Below are positions 1 through 6,772 of a stretch of 7,981 nt of DNA, in pieces. A program made the translations under genes and the position numbers. The notes under the pieces were generated by a model. That model worked only from the letters and a program-made list of their open reading frames with translations. It searched no databases and was not told where the DNA came from. Numbering within the stretch: the first letter of the stretch is position 1; every line of letters begins with the position of its first letter. The DNA lies in contig JAPLPC010000165.1 in the NCBI GenBank assembly GCA_026400425.1, positions 2,049 to 10,029 of the forward strand. Direction: 5' to 3'. This stretch comes from Hyphomicrobiales bacterium. Lineage in GTDB: Bacteria > Pseudomonadota > Alphaproteobacteria > Rhizobiales > Xanthobacteraceae.

Positions 1-1
1 G

Positions 2-466
2 ATGGCCGCCGGCATCGCCACCCTCGAGATCATGAAGCACGAGAAGCTGGTCGAGAACGCCGCCAAGCGCGGTGCCGAGTTGCGGCTCGCGCTGCAGAAC
101 ATGATCCCGGAGTTCGAACTGCTGAAGGAAGTGCGCGGCAAGGGATTGATGATCGGCGTCGAATTCGGCCCGCCGAAATCGCTGCGCCTGAAAGCTTCCT
201 GGAATATTCTGGAGTCAGCCAGCAAGGGCTTGTTCTGTCAGTTGATCACCGTGCCCCTGTTCAAGGAACAGAAGGTCCTGACCCAGGTCTCCGGCCATGG
301 CAGCCACACGATCAAACTGTTGCCGCCGCTGGTGGTGACCGAGGACGATACCAAGTGGATCACCGAGTCGTTCCGCAAGGTGATCGCCGACAGCCATAAA
401 GTGCCCGGTGCGATCTGGTCGCTCGGCAAGACGCTGGTCGATAACGCGGTGCGTAAGTCGGCGTAA
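2..466 (+). CDS. Class III PLP-dependent aminotransferase, C-terminal part (5' end outside window)
   Basis: This is the last 154 residues of a protein that begins before the window; the Met at base 2 is probably internal, because family members are usually 400-460 residues. The visible part matches the C-terminal small domain of class III (ornithine/acetylornithine-type) aminotransferases: an AAGIATLEIM helix following the PLP-binding core, then a VRGKGLMIGVEF strand, and later an IKLLPPLVVTEDD segment typical of the family's end. The PLP lysine would lie upstream and cannot be checked. Such enzymes transfer an amino group between an amine or amino acid and a keto acid or aldehyde in the cytoplasm. 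The C-terminal tail (HKVPGAIWSLGKTLVDNA) resembles, from memory, the aminotransferase linked to aminohopanoid synthesis (HpnO) in Bradyrhizobium and Rhodopseudomonas. That is only a suggestion, since no other hopanoid gene is visible. Family call confident, substrate unknown. Confidence 0.85.
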   Translation: MAAGIATLEIMKHEKLVENAAKRGAELRLALQNMIPEFELLKEVRGKGLMIGVEFGPPKSLRLKASWNILESASKGLFCQLITVPLFKEQKVLTQVSGHGSHTIKLLPPLVVTEDDTKWITESFRKVIADSHKVPGAIWSLGKTLVDNAVRKSA

Positions 467-470
467 CCCT

Positions 471-506
471 GTAGGTGGGCAAAGCGAAGCGTGCCCACCA
501 CCCTAC
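471..506. repeat. Hairpin repeat between convergent genes (GGTGGGCA family, copy 1)
   Basis: GGTGGGCA (474-481) and TGCCCACC (492-499) form a perfect 8-bp stem around a 10-base loop. GTA at 471-473 can extend the pairing with TAC at 504-506 across a bulge. The element fills nearly all of the 43-bp gap between the stop of the aminotransferase and the stop of the convergent GMC pseudogene. The same arms recur at 6349-6381. It looks like a short REP-type extragenic palindrome and could end transcription from both sides, although no T-tract follows on either strand, so it is not a canonical intrinsic terminator. Confidence 0.7.
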
Positions 507-509
507 ACA

Positions 510-2020
510 TCAGCGCCCATCCGCCACGATCATCGACGCGCCCTTTTCAGCGATCATCGCCGTCGGCGTATTGGTATTTCCCGAGGTGATGGTCGGCATG
601 ACAGACGCATCGACGATGCGTAGTCCGTCGATGCCATAGAAGCGCAGCCTTTCATCGACGACGGCATGCGGGTCCGATGCCGCCCCCATCTTGGCCGTGC
701 CGACCGGATGGAAGATGGTGGTGCCGATGTCGCCCGCCGCTTTTGCCAGTGATGCGGCATCGTCGCCGACGGACGGACCCGGCAGATATTCTTCCGGCCG
801 ATACGCGCCGAGCGCCTTCTGCTTCATTAGCCGTCGCGTCACGCGGATCGCGTCGGCTGCGACCTGACGATCTTCGTCCGTCGACAGATAGTGCGGAGCG
901 ATGGCGGGGGCCTCATCCGGCTTGCCGGAGCGCAGCTTGACGGTACCGCGCGAAGTCGGCTGCAGGTTACAGGCGCTGACGGTAATGGCGGGGAAACGGT
1001 GCAGCGGATCGCCGAACTTGTCGAGCGAGAGCGGCTGCACGTGAAACTGGATGTTGGCGCGCTCGCGATGCGGATCCGAGCGCGTGAAGATGCCGAGCTG
1101 CGAGGGCGCCATGGTCAGCGGGCCGCGCCGACGCAGCGCGTAATCGACCCCCATCCAGCCGCGGCGAAACAGATTGTAGTAGGTCTCGTTCAGCGTGCGG
1201 ACGCCAGCGACCTTGTAGATCGCGCGCTGCTGCAGATGGTCCTGCAGATTGCGGCCGACGCCCGGCTTGTCGAGGATGACATCGACGCCGGCCTCCGACA
1301 GCCATTCCGCCGGGCCGACGCCCGAACGCTGCAGCAGATGCGGCGAGCCGACGGCACCTGCGCATAGCACCACGTCGCCCTTGGTGCGGACCTCCATCTG
1401 CTGGCCGTTCTGCGTGAAACGCACCCCCACGGCGCGGCCATTCTCGATGATCAGCCGATCCACCATCACATGGGTTTCGAGCCGCAGATTGGCGCGGTTC
1501 AACACCGGCTTGAGAAAGCCCCGCGCCGACGACCAGCGTCGTCCGCGCTTCTGGTTGACGTGGAAATAGCCAATGCCTTCGTTGTCGCCGGTATTGAAGT
1601 CATCGGTGCGACGAATGCCCATTTCGGCCGCTGCGTCGGCGACTGCATCGAGCACGTCCCATGACAGCCGCGGCGCTTCGATACGCCAGCCGCCGCCGAC
1701 GCCGTGGTGCTCGCTCTGCCCGAGGAAATGATCTTCCAGCTTGAGGAAGGATTTCAGCACGTCGTCATAACCCCAGCCGCTAAGGCCGAGCTGACGCCAG
1801 TGATCGTAATCCGCCGCCTGGCCGCGCATCGAAATCATCGCATTGATGGCCGATGAGCCACCGATCACCTTACCGCGCGGATAGGCCAGCGAGCGACCGT
1901 TGAGACCGGGCTCCGGTTCGGTGCGAAACATCCAGTCGGCCCGGGGAGATTGGCGACGATGCAACCTGCGGTGCCTGCACCGACGACGATATAATCAAAG
2001 TCACCCTCAAGCCGCGTCAT
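510..2020 (-). pseudogene. GMC-family FAD oxidoreductase (choline/alcohol dehydrogenase-like), inactivated by internal deletion and frameshift
   Basis: GMC enzymes oxidise alcohols such as choline using FAD. The likely start is the ATG at 2020, preceded by AGGGA four bases upstream. It encodes DYIVVGAGTAGCIVAN, the Rossmann dinucleotide-binding motif. At about 1948 the frame changes: the original frame runs into a stop at 1865 after 51 residues, while the rest of the protein continues in another frame from PRADWMFRTEPEPGLNGR to the stop at 510-512. Compared with the usual family layout, about 35-40 residues are missing between the two parts, including the acidic LLEAGG-type segment that contacts FAD ribose. 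The remaining 470-odd residues are well preserved: first GMC signature GKVIGGSSAIN, second signature GAVGSPHLLQRSGVG, and the C-terminal FHPVGTAKMG histidine and SGNTNTPT asparagine regions of the active site. A longer uninterrupted frame from TTG at 1964 lacks the FAD motif and has no convincing start. The gene is divergent from the amidohydrolase at 2191. Confidence 0.88.
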
Positions 2021-2033
2021 CGTTCCCTGCCAT

Positions 2034-2064
2034 TCATGACGGTTCATTGCCGTATCATGACGCC
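2034..2064. promoter_or_regulatory. Three phased TCAT-type repeats, possible regulator-binding site
   Basis: TCATGACGGT (2034), TCATTGCCGT (2044) and TCATGACGCC (2055) recur at 10 and 11 bp, about one helical turn, so all three face the same side of the DNA. They lie roughly 98-126 bp upstream of the start site predicted from the sigma-54 promoter at 2133-2150, which is where enhancer-binding activators usually sit. They also lie just upstream of the GMC start codon at 2020. The repeats are short and imperfect, so chance is possible, and no known regulator motif was recognised. Confidence 0.3.
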
Positions 2065-2132
2065 ATAGCGGCAGGGTGCCGCGATGTACAGACGACCATT
2101 GCATAGCGGGGGAGGGGCGCTGACTTGGGCAG

Positions 2133-2150
2133 TTGGCACGTCGCGTGCTA
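2133..2150 (+). promoter_or_regulatory. Sigma-54 (RpoN) -24/-12 promoter for the amidohydrolase
   Basis: TTGGCACGTCGCGTGCTA matches the sigma-54 consensus (TTGGCACG, four bases, TTGCT) at every position but one, G for T just before the TGC. The invariant GG (2135-2136) and GC (2147-2148) are correctly 12 bp apart. Transcription would begin near 2160 and give a leader of about 31 bases before the ATG at 2191. Sigma-54 promoters require an ATP-dependent enhancer-binding activator, often tied to nitrogen or carbon source control, which would suit an amidohydrolase. The activator is not encoded in the window. Confidence 0.65.
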
Positions 2151-2190
2151 GGCTGATGGCCAGCAGATTTCATTGCCAGCGAGTTGACCT

Positions 2191-3354
2191 ATGTCGATCA
2201 TTGACCGCATCGCCGAGTTGCATCCCGAGATCACGGCCTGGCGCCGCGACCTGCACCAGCATCCGGAGCTGCTCTATGATGTGCATCGCACCGCGGCCTT
2301 CGTCGCCGAGAAGCTGAAGGCATTCGGCTGCGACGAGGTGGTCGAGGGCATGGGCCGCACCGGCGTGGTCGGTGTCATCAAGGGCAACAAGGGCAAAGGC
2401 TCCGTGATCGGGCTGCGCGCCGACATGGACGCGCTCCCCATCGAGGAGCAGACCAACCTGCCTTATGCCTCGAAGACGCCCGGCAAGATGCATGCCTGCG
2501 GCCATGACGGACATACCTCGATGCTGCTCGGCGCCGCGCAGTAGCTGGCCGAAACCCGCAACTTCGCCGGCGATGCCGTGGTGATCTTCCGGCCGGCCGA
2601 GGAGGGCGGCGCCGGCGCCGATGCGATGATCAAGGATGGATTGATGGATCGCTTCGGCATTCAGAAGGTCTATGGCATGCACAACAATCCGGGCATGCCG
2701 ATCGGCTCGTTCGCGATGCGCACCGGCCCGATCATGGCGGCGATGGACCGCATCGGCATCACCATCGAGGGCGTCGGCGGCCACGCGGCCTATCCGCACA
2801 AGACCATCGATCCGGTCATGGCCGGCTCGCAACTCATCATGGCGTTCCAGTCGATCGTCTCGCGCACGGTGAGCCCGCTGGATTCCGCGGTGATCTCGAT
2901 CTGCGAATTCCACGCCGGCCATGCCAGCAATGTCATTCCCGCATCGGCTGAACTACGCGGCACCGTGCGCACGTTGCGCAAGGACGTGCGCGATCTCGTC
3001 GAGAAGCGCATGAACGAGGTCTGCGCCGGCGTGGCACTGCAGACCGGTGCGCGCATCACGCTGAACTACGATCGCGGTTATCCGGTCGTCGTCAATCATC
3101 CCGCGGAAACCGAATTGGCGGCGAAGATCGCCGGCGAGATCGGCGGCGCCGCCAATGTCGCCACCGACATGGAGCCGGTGATGGGCGCGGAGGACTTCGC
3201 CTATATGCTCGAGGCGCGGCCGGGCGCGTTCATCTTCATGGGCAATGGCGACAGCGCCGGCCTGCATCACCCCGCCTACAACTTCAACGACGACGCCATC
3301 GTCTATGGCTCGTCCTATTGGGTGAAGCTGGTAGAGACGTCGCTGGCGGCGTGA
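2191..3354 (+). pseudogene. M20-family (M20D) amidohydrolase / hippurate hydrolase-like, interrupted by an in-frame TAG
   Basis: The frame has 388 codons including the final TGA, the usual family length, and contains one premature stop: TAG at 2542-2544, codon 118. Family members usually carry Tyr here (AAQYLAETRNFAG-type sequence), so TAC or TAT to TAG by a single base change is the simplest explanation. Everything else is preserved. RADMDALPIEE precedes the metal-binding HACGHDGH (Cys103, His105), followed by FRPAEEGG (Glu137/138), YGMHNNPG (His164), the dimerisation-domain VGGHAAYPH, and a C-terminal MGAEDFAYM with GLHHPAYNF. Such enzymes hydrolyse N-acyl amino acids or related amides in the cytoplasm with two metal ions. 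Termination at 118 would remove the later metal ligands. The start at ATG 2191 has only a weak ribosome site (GAG at 2181) but aligns with the family's N-terminus (MSIIDRIAELHPEI). A sequencing error at one base remains the main alternative to a pseudogene. Confidence 0.85.
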
Positions 3355-3365
3355 CGCATTAAACG

Positions 3366-3444
3366 CCGTCATTGCGAGCGCAGCGAAGCAATCCAGAAAA
3401 CCAAGAACTGGATTGCTTCGTCGCTACGCTCCTCGCAATGACGG
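3366..3444. repeat. Long palindromic intergenic repeat (GTCATTGCGAG family), likely bidirectional transcription end
   Basis: CCGTCATTGCGAG (3366-3378) pairs perfectly with CTCGCAATGACGG (3432-3444), and inside it CGAAGCAATCCAG (3384-3396) pairs perfectly with CTGGATTGCTTCG (3408-3420) around an 11-base loop. Between the stems is an asymmetric internal loop, 5 bases on the left and 11 on the right, which suggests the left arm lost a few bases relative to a full copy. I recall this sequence as an abundant REP-like element in Bradyrhizobium-related genomes. It fills most of the 96 bp between the convergent stops of the amidohydrolase (3354) and gcvP (3451), so it probably limits readthrough in both directions. 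No transposase or RAYT gene accompanies it. Confidence 0.85.
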
Positions 3445-3450
3445 AGAAAG

Positions 3451-6312
3451 TCACTCCGCCGCCTGCGCGTAATCTTCCATCGGCGGGCACGAGCACACCA
3501 GATTGCGGTCGCCATAGACATTGTCGACGCGGCCGACCGGGCACCAGTATTTGTCGGTGCGTGAGGTCCCGGCCGGGAAGCAGCCTTCGGCGCGCGTATA
3601 GGCGCGCGTCCAGTCGTCCTCGGCGATGTCATGCACGGTATGCGGCGCATGGCGCAGCGGCGAGGCTTCGATCTTGAAGCGGTCGGCTTCGACATCGGCG
3701 ATCTCCTTACGGATCGCGATCATCGCATCACAGAAACGATCGAGCTCGGCCTTGGATTCCGATTCCGTCGGCTCGATCATCAGCGTGCCTGCCACCGGGA
3801 AGCTCATGGTCGGCGCGTGGAAGCCGTAGTCGATCAGACGCTTGGCGATGTCATCGACGGTAACGCCGGAGGTCGCCTTCAGGGGGCGTGGATCGATGAT
3901 GCATTCATGTGCCACGCGGCCATTGTGGTTGCGATACAGCACCGGGAAGTGCGGATCGAGCCGCGCCGCCACGTAGTTCGCATTGAGGATCGCGACCTCG
4001 GTCGCCGTGGTGAGGCCGGCACCGCCCATCATCAGGATGTAGATGTAGGAGATGGTCAGGATCGACGCCGAGCCGTAAGGCGCAGCCGACACCGGGCCGA
4101 CCGGGGCATCGCCATCGGTTGCGGGATGTCCGGGCAGGAACGGCGCGAGATGCGCCTTGACGCCGATCGGGCCCATGCCCGGGCCGCCACCGCCATGCGG
4201 AATGCAGAAGGTCTTGTGCAGGTTGAGGTGGCTGACATCGGCGCCGTAGTCGCCGGGCTTGGACAGGCCGACCTGCGCATTCATGTTGGCGCCGTCGAGA
4301 TAGACCTGGCCGCCATGGGCATGGACGATCTCGCAGATGTCGCGGATATGCTCTTCGAACACGCCGTGGGTCGACGGATAGGTGATCATGATCGCGGCGA
4401 GATTGGCCGAGTGCTTCTCGGCCTTGGCGCGAAGATCATCGACATCGACATTGCCGTCCGTGTCGCAGGCGACGACGACGACGCTCATGCCGACCATCGC
4501 GGCCGACGCGGGGTTGGTGCCATGCGCCGACGACGGGATCAGGCAGATGGTGCGCTGGTGATCGCCGCGCGCCGCGTGATAGCCGCGGATCGCGAGCAGG
4601 CCGGCATATTCGCCCTGCGCGCCCGAATTCGGCTGCAGCGACACGGCATCATAGCCGGTGATCTCGCACAGCCACTTTTCCAGCGTGGCGAACAGCGTGT
4701 GATAGCCCTGCGCCTGCTCGCAGGGCACGAACGGGTGCAGCGAGCCCCAGGCGGGCCATGTCAGCGGCATCATCTCGGTGGTGGCGTTCAGCTTCATGGT
4801 GCAGGAGCCGAGCGGGATCATGGCGCGGTCGAGCGCGAGATCGCGGTCCGACAGTTTGCGCATGTAGCGCAGCAGTTCGGTTTCCGAACGATGGCTGTGG
4901 AACACCGGATGCGTCAGGAACGACGATGTGCGCTTCAGCGATGACGGCAGGCCATCGCTGACGCCGTGCTCGATATCGGCATAACCGAGCTGACCACCGA
5001 AGGCGCGCCAGATCGCCTCGACCGTCTCCGGCGTCGTGGTCTCATCGAGCGCGATGCCGATGGTTTCATCACCGATATGCAGGTTGATTCTCTCGGCCTG
5101 CGCAGCGGCGATGATGCCGGCCTGCTTGTCGCCGACCTTGATGGTGATGGTATCGAAGAAGGCCTCGCTCTCGGGCGCGAAGCCGAGCTTCTTGAGGCCC
5201 GCCGCGAGCGTCAGCGCCCGACGATGCGTGGTGCGGGCGATGTATTTGAGGCCTTCGGGGCCGTGATAGACCGCATACATCGATGCGATCACCGCGAGCA
5301 GCACCTGCGCCGTGCATATATTCGAGGTCGCCTTTTCGCGGCGAATATGCTGTTCGCGAGTCTGCAGCGCCAGCCGATAGGCGGGCTCGCCGCGCGAATC
5401 GATGGAAAGGCCGACCAGGCGGCCGGGGATCGAGCGCTTGATCGCGTCGCGCACCGACATATAGCCGGCATGCGGACCGCCATAGCCCATCGGCACGCCG
5501 AAACGCTGCGCCGATCCGATCGCGATGTCGGCGCCGAGATCGCCGGGCGAGGCCAGCAGCGTCAGCGCCAGCAGATCGGCGGCGACGATGGCGAGCGCGC
5601 CCTTGGCTTTCAGTGCAGCGATCGCGGGCTTGAGATTGCGCACCACGCCGCTGGTGCCGGGATATTGCAGCACCGCGCCGAACACGTCGGCCTTGTCGAG
5701 ATCGGTGAGGGGATTGCCGACTTGCAGCGACCAGCCGAGCGGCTCGGCCCGCGTGCGCAGCACGGCCAGAGTCTGCGGATGCACCTCATGATCGACGAAG
5801 AAGGTCTTGGTCGTCACCGACGATGCACGCTCCGCCAGCGCCATCGCTTCGGCGGCTGCGGTGGCTTCGTCGAGCAGCGACGCGTTGGCGACATCGAGGC
5901 CGGTGAGATCGCAGATCATGGTCTGGAAGTTGAACAGCGCTTCCAGCCGTCCCTGGCTGATCTCCGGCTGATACGGCGTGTAGGCCGTGTACCACGCCGG
6001 GTTCTCGAGGATGTTGCGCTGGATCACCGTCGGCAGCACGGTGCCGTGATAACCTTGGCCGATCAGCGAGGTGAAGACCTTGTTGCCTTCCGCCAGCTTC
6101 GTCATATGCGCCAGCGCTTCGGTTTCGCTGAGTGCACGGCCGGTATCGAGCGGCGCCTGCTGCCGGATCGAGCCGGGCAGTGTCTCGTCCATCAGGCCGG
6201 AGAGGCTCTTCGCGCTCACCGTCGCCAGCATCGCCTGAATGTCGGACGGCGAGGGGCCGAGATGGCGGCGAACGAAATCGGTGGCGATGTCGGCGGTGGT
6301 GGTCGGGCTCAT
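3451..6312 (-). CDS. gcvP: Glycine dehydrogenase (decarboxylating), P protein of the glycine cleavage system
   Basis: GcvP decarboxylates glycine with PLP and passes the aminomethyl group to the lipoyl arm of GcvH. The product is 953 residues, the usual length of the single-chain P protein in which N- and C-terminal halves are fused. The N-half shows RRHLGPSPSDIQAML, YTPYQPEISQGRLEALFNFQ and PMGYGGPHAGYM. The C-half shows PLGSCTMKLNATTEM, LQPNSGAQGEYAGLLAIRGYH and the PLP site HLNLHKTFCIPHGGGGPG, with the Schiff-base lysine at residue 700. The ATG at 6312 is chosen because GAGGA lies six bases upstream and MSPTTTADIATDFVRRHLG begins like the family; a TTG 15 codons earlier would read through the intergenic hairpin. 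It is the last gene of the gcvT-gcvH-gcvP operon, 78 bp after gcvH. No frameshift or missing key residue is seen. Long open frames on the opposite strand are compositional shadows. Confidence 0.98.
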   Translation of the reverse strand: MSPTTTADIATDFVRRHLGPSPSDIQAMLATVSAKSLSGLMDETLPGSIRQQAPLDTGRALSETEALAHMTKLAEGNKVFTSLIGQGYHGTVLPTVIQRNILENPAWYTAYTPYQPEISQGRLEALFNFQTMICDLTGLDVANASLLDEATAAAEAMALAERASSVTTKTFFVDHEVHPQTLAVLRTRAEPLGWSLQVGNPLTDLDKADVFGAVLQYPGTSGVVRNLKPAIAALKAKGALAIVAADLLALTLLASPGDLGADIAIGSAQRFGVPMGYGGPHAGYMSVRDAIKRSIPGRLVGLSIDSRGEPAYRLALQTREQHIRREKATSNICTAQVLLAVIASMYAVYHGPEGLKYIARTTHRRALTLAAGLKKLGFAPESEAFFDTITIKVGDKQAGIIAAAQAERINLHIGDETIGIALDETTTPETVEAIWRAFGGQLGYADIEHGVSDGLPSSLKRTSSFLTHPVFHSHRSETELLRYMRKLSDRDLALDRAMIPLGSCTMKLNATTEMMPLTWPAWGSLHPFVPCEQAQGYHTLFATLEKWLCEITGYDAVSLQPNSGAQGEYAGLLAIRGYHAARGDHQRTICLIPSSAHGTNPASAAMVGMSVVVVACDTDGNVDVDDLRAKAEKHSANLAAIMITYPSTHGVFEEHIRDICEIVHAHGGQVYLDGANMNAQVGLSKPGDYGADVSHLNLHKTFCIPHGGGGPGMGPIGVKAHLAPFLPGHPATDGDAPVGPVSAAPYGSASILTISYIYILMMGGAGLTTATEVAILNANYVAARLDPHFPVLYRNHNGRVAHECIIDPRPLKATSGVTVDDIAKRLIDYGFHAPTMSFPVAGTLMIEPTESESKAELDRFCDAMIAIRKEIADVEADRFKIEASPLRHAPHTVHDIAEDDWTRAYTRAEGCFPAGTSRTDKYWCPVGRVDNVYGDRNLVCSCPPMEDYAQAAE

Positions 6313-6318
6313 CTGTGA

Positions 6319-6323
6319 TCCTC
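6319..6323 (-). promoter_or_regulatory. Ribosome binding site of gcvP, fixing its start
   Basis: GAGGA on the minus strand lies six bases before the ATG at 6312. It supports that start over the upstream in-frame TTG at 6357. An AAAAAA run (6331-6336) sits just upstream of the site. Confidence 0.75.
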
Positions 6324-6348
6324 GATCGGGTTTTTTCAGAGCTTGCAA

Positions 6349-6381
6349 GGTGGGCAAAGGCGCCGTTGCGCCCTGCCCACC
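6349..6381. repeat. Hairpin repeat between gcvH and gcvP (GGTGGGCA family, copy 2)
   Basis: GGTGGGCA (6349-6356) pairs perfectly with TGCCCACC (6374-6381). An inner stem GGCG (6359-6362) with CGCC (6369-6372) closes a six-base loop, leaving only a small AA/C internal loop. The outer arms are identical to those at 474-481 and 492-499, but the loops differ. The element sits inside the operon, 9 bases after the gcvH stop and before the gcvP ribosome site. It has no T-tract in the direction of transcription, so a role as mRNA stabiliser, 3'-end block or partial attenuator is more likely than full termination. Confidence 0.7.
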
Positions 6382-6390
6382 ACGGTCACA

Positions 6391-6759
6391 TCACGCGCTG
6401 TGCGCCTTGTAGGCTTCGGCATCCATCAGGCCGTCGAGCTCGCTCTTGTCGGCGAGCTTCAGCTTGAAGAACCATGCCTTGCTCTCGGCATCTGAATTCA
6501 CCAGGGCCGGTTCGGCGGCGAGGCCGTCATTGATCTCGACCACTTCGCCGGTGATCGGCGCGTAGACGTCGGATGCGGCCTTGACCGATTCGACCACGGC
6601 GGCGGCTTCCGCTTTCTTCAGCGCGCGCCCCACTTTCGGCAATTCGACGAACACGACGTCGCCGAGCTGCGACTGCGCGAAATCGGTGATGCCGACGGTG
6701 ACGATGTCGCCGTCGATGGCGAGCCATTCGTGGTCTTCGGTGTAGAGGGTGGTGGTCAT
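6391..6759 (-). CDS. gcvH: Glycine cleavage system H protein (lipoyl carrier)
   Basis: GcvH is the small shuttle protein whose lipoyl-lysine arm receives the aminomethyl group from GcvP, presents it to GcvT and is then reoxidised by dihydrolipoamide dehydrogenase. The 122-residue product has the usual length. It opens with YTEDHEWL, contains GITDFAQSQLGDVVFVELP, and carries the lipoylation motif VESVKAASDVYAP with Lys60 as the predicted lipoyl site, followed by GEVVEIN and a C-terminal WFFKLKLAD. The ATG at 6759 is preceded at eight bases by GAGGA, which overlaps the gcvT stop codon (TGAGGA). The 11-bp spacing suggests translational coupling to gcvT. Needs the lipoyl ligase or LipB/LipA pathway encoded elsewhere. 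Confidence 0.97.
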   Translation of the reverse strand: MTTTLYTEDHEWLAIDGDIVTVGITDFAQSQLGDVVFVELPKVGRALKKAEAAAVVESVKAASDVYAPITGEVVEINDGLAAEPALVNSDAESKAWFFKLKLADKSELDGLMDAEAYKAHSA

Positions 6760-6767
6760 GGATGAAG

Positions 6768-6772
6768 TCCTC
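6768..6772 (-). promoter_or_regulatory. gcvH ribosome binding site overlapping the gcvT stop codon
   Basis: On the minus strand the sequence TGAGGA contains both the gcvT stop (TGA, 6773-6771) and the GAGGA ribosome site of gcvH (6772-6768). Ribosomes ending gcvT would be placed directly at the gcvH start, consistent with coupled and balanced synthesis. Confidence 0.7.

Noticed and set aside
2133..2154. Sigma-70 promoter from TTGGCA and TAGGCT upstream of the amidohydrolase
   Set aside because: The spacer would be only 10 bases, far from the 16-18 needed; the same bases fit a sigma-54 site almost perfectly.
2043..2177. Nine-base direct repeat TTCATTGCC at 2043-2051 and 2169-2177 flanking the divergent control region
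   Set aside because: A single short repeat 126 bp apart with no transposase, no terminal inverted repeats and nothing mobile between the copies; likely chance.
2542..2544. Programmed recoding (pyrrolysine or similar) at the TAG of the amidohydrolase
   Set aside because: M20 enzymes are not known to use recoded residues, the organism group lacks pyrrolysine machinery as far as I know, and the neighbouring gene is also broken, so a plain nonsense mutation is simpler.
2170..2922. 250-codon open frame on the minus strand opposite the amidohydrolase
   Set aside because: It is compositional shadow of the M20 gene: His/Arg/Asp/Ala-rich, no motif, no credible start, and it would cross the sigma-54-driven leader.
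3631..6318. Two long open frames (437 and 450 codons) on the plus strand opposite gcvP
   Set aside because: They lie wholly antisense to an intact, well-conserved gcvP. Their products are dominated by Arg, His, Ala, Gly and Asp as expected for the complement of GC-rich coding DNA, and no domain is recognisable.
6313..6357. Longer gcvP start at the TTG at 6357, adding 15 residues
   Set aside because: The extra residues would be translated from the hairpin's edge and the leader, there is no good ribosome site before the TTG, and the ATG at 6312 has GAGGA at ideal spacing.
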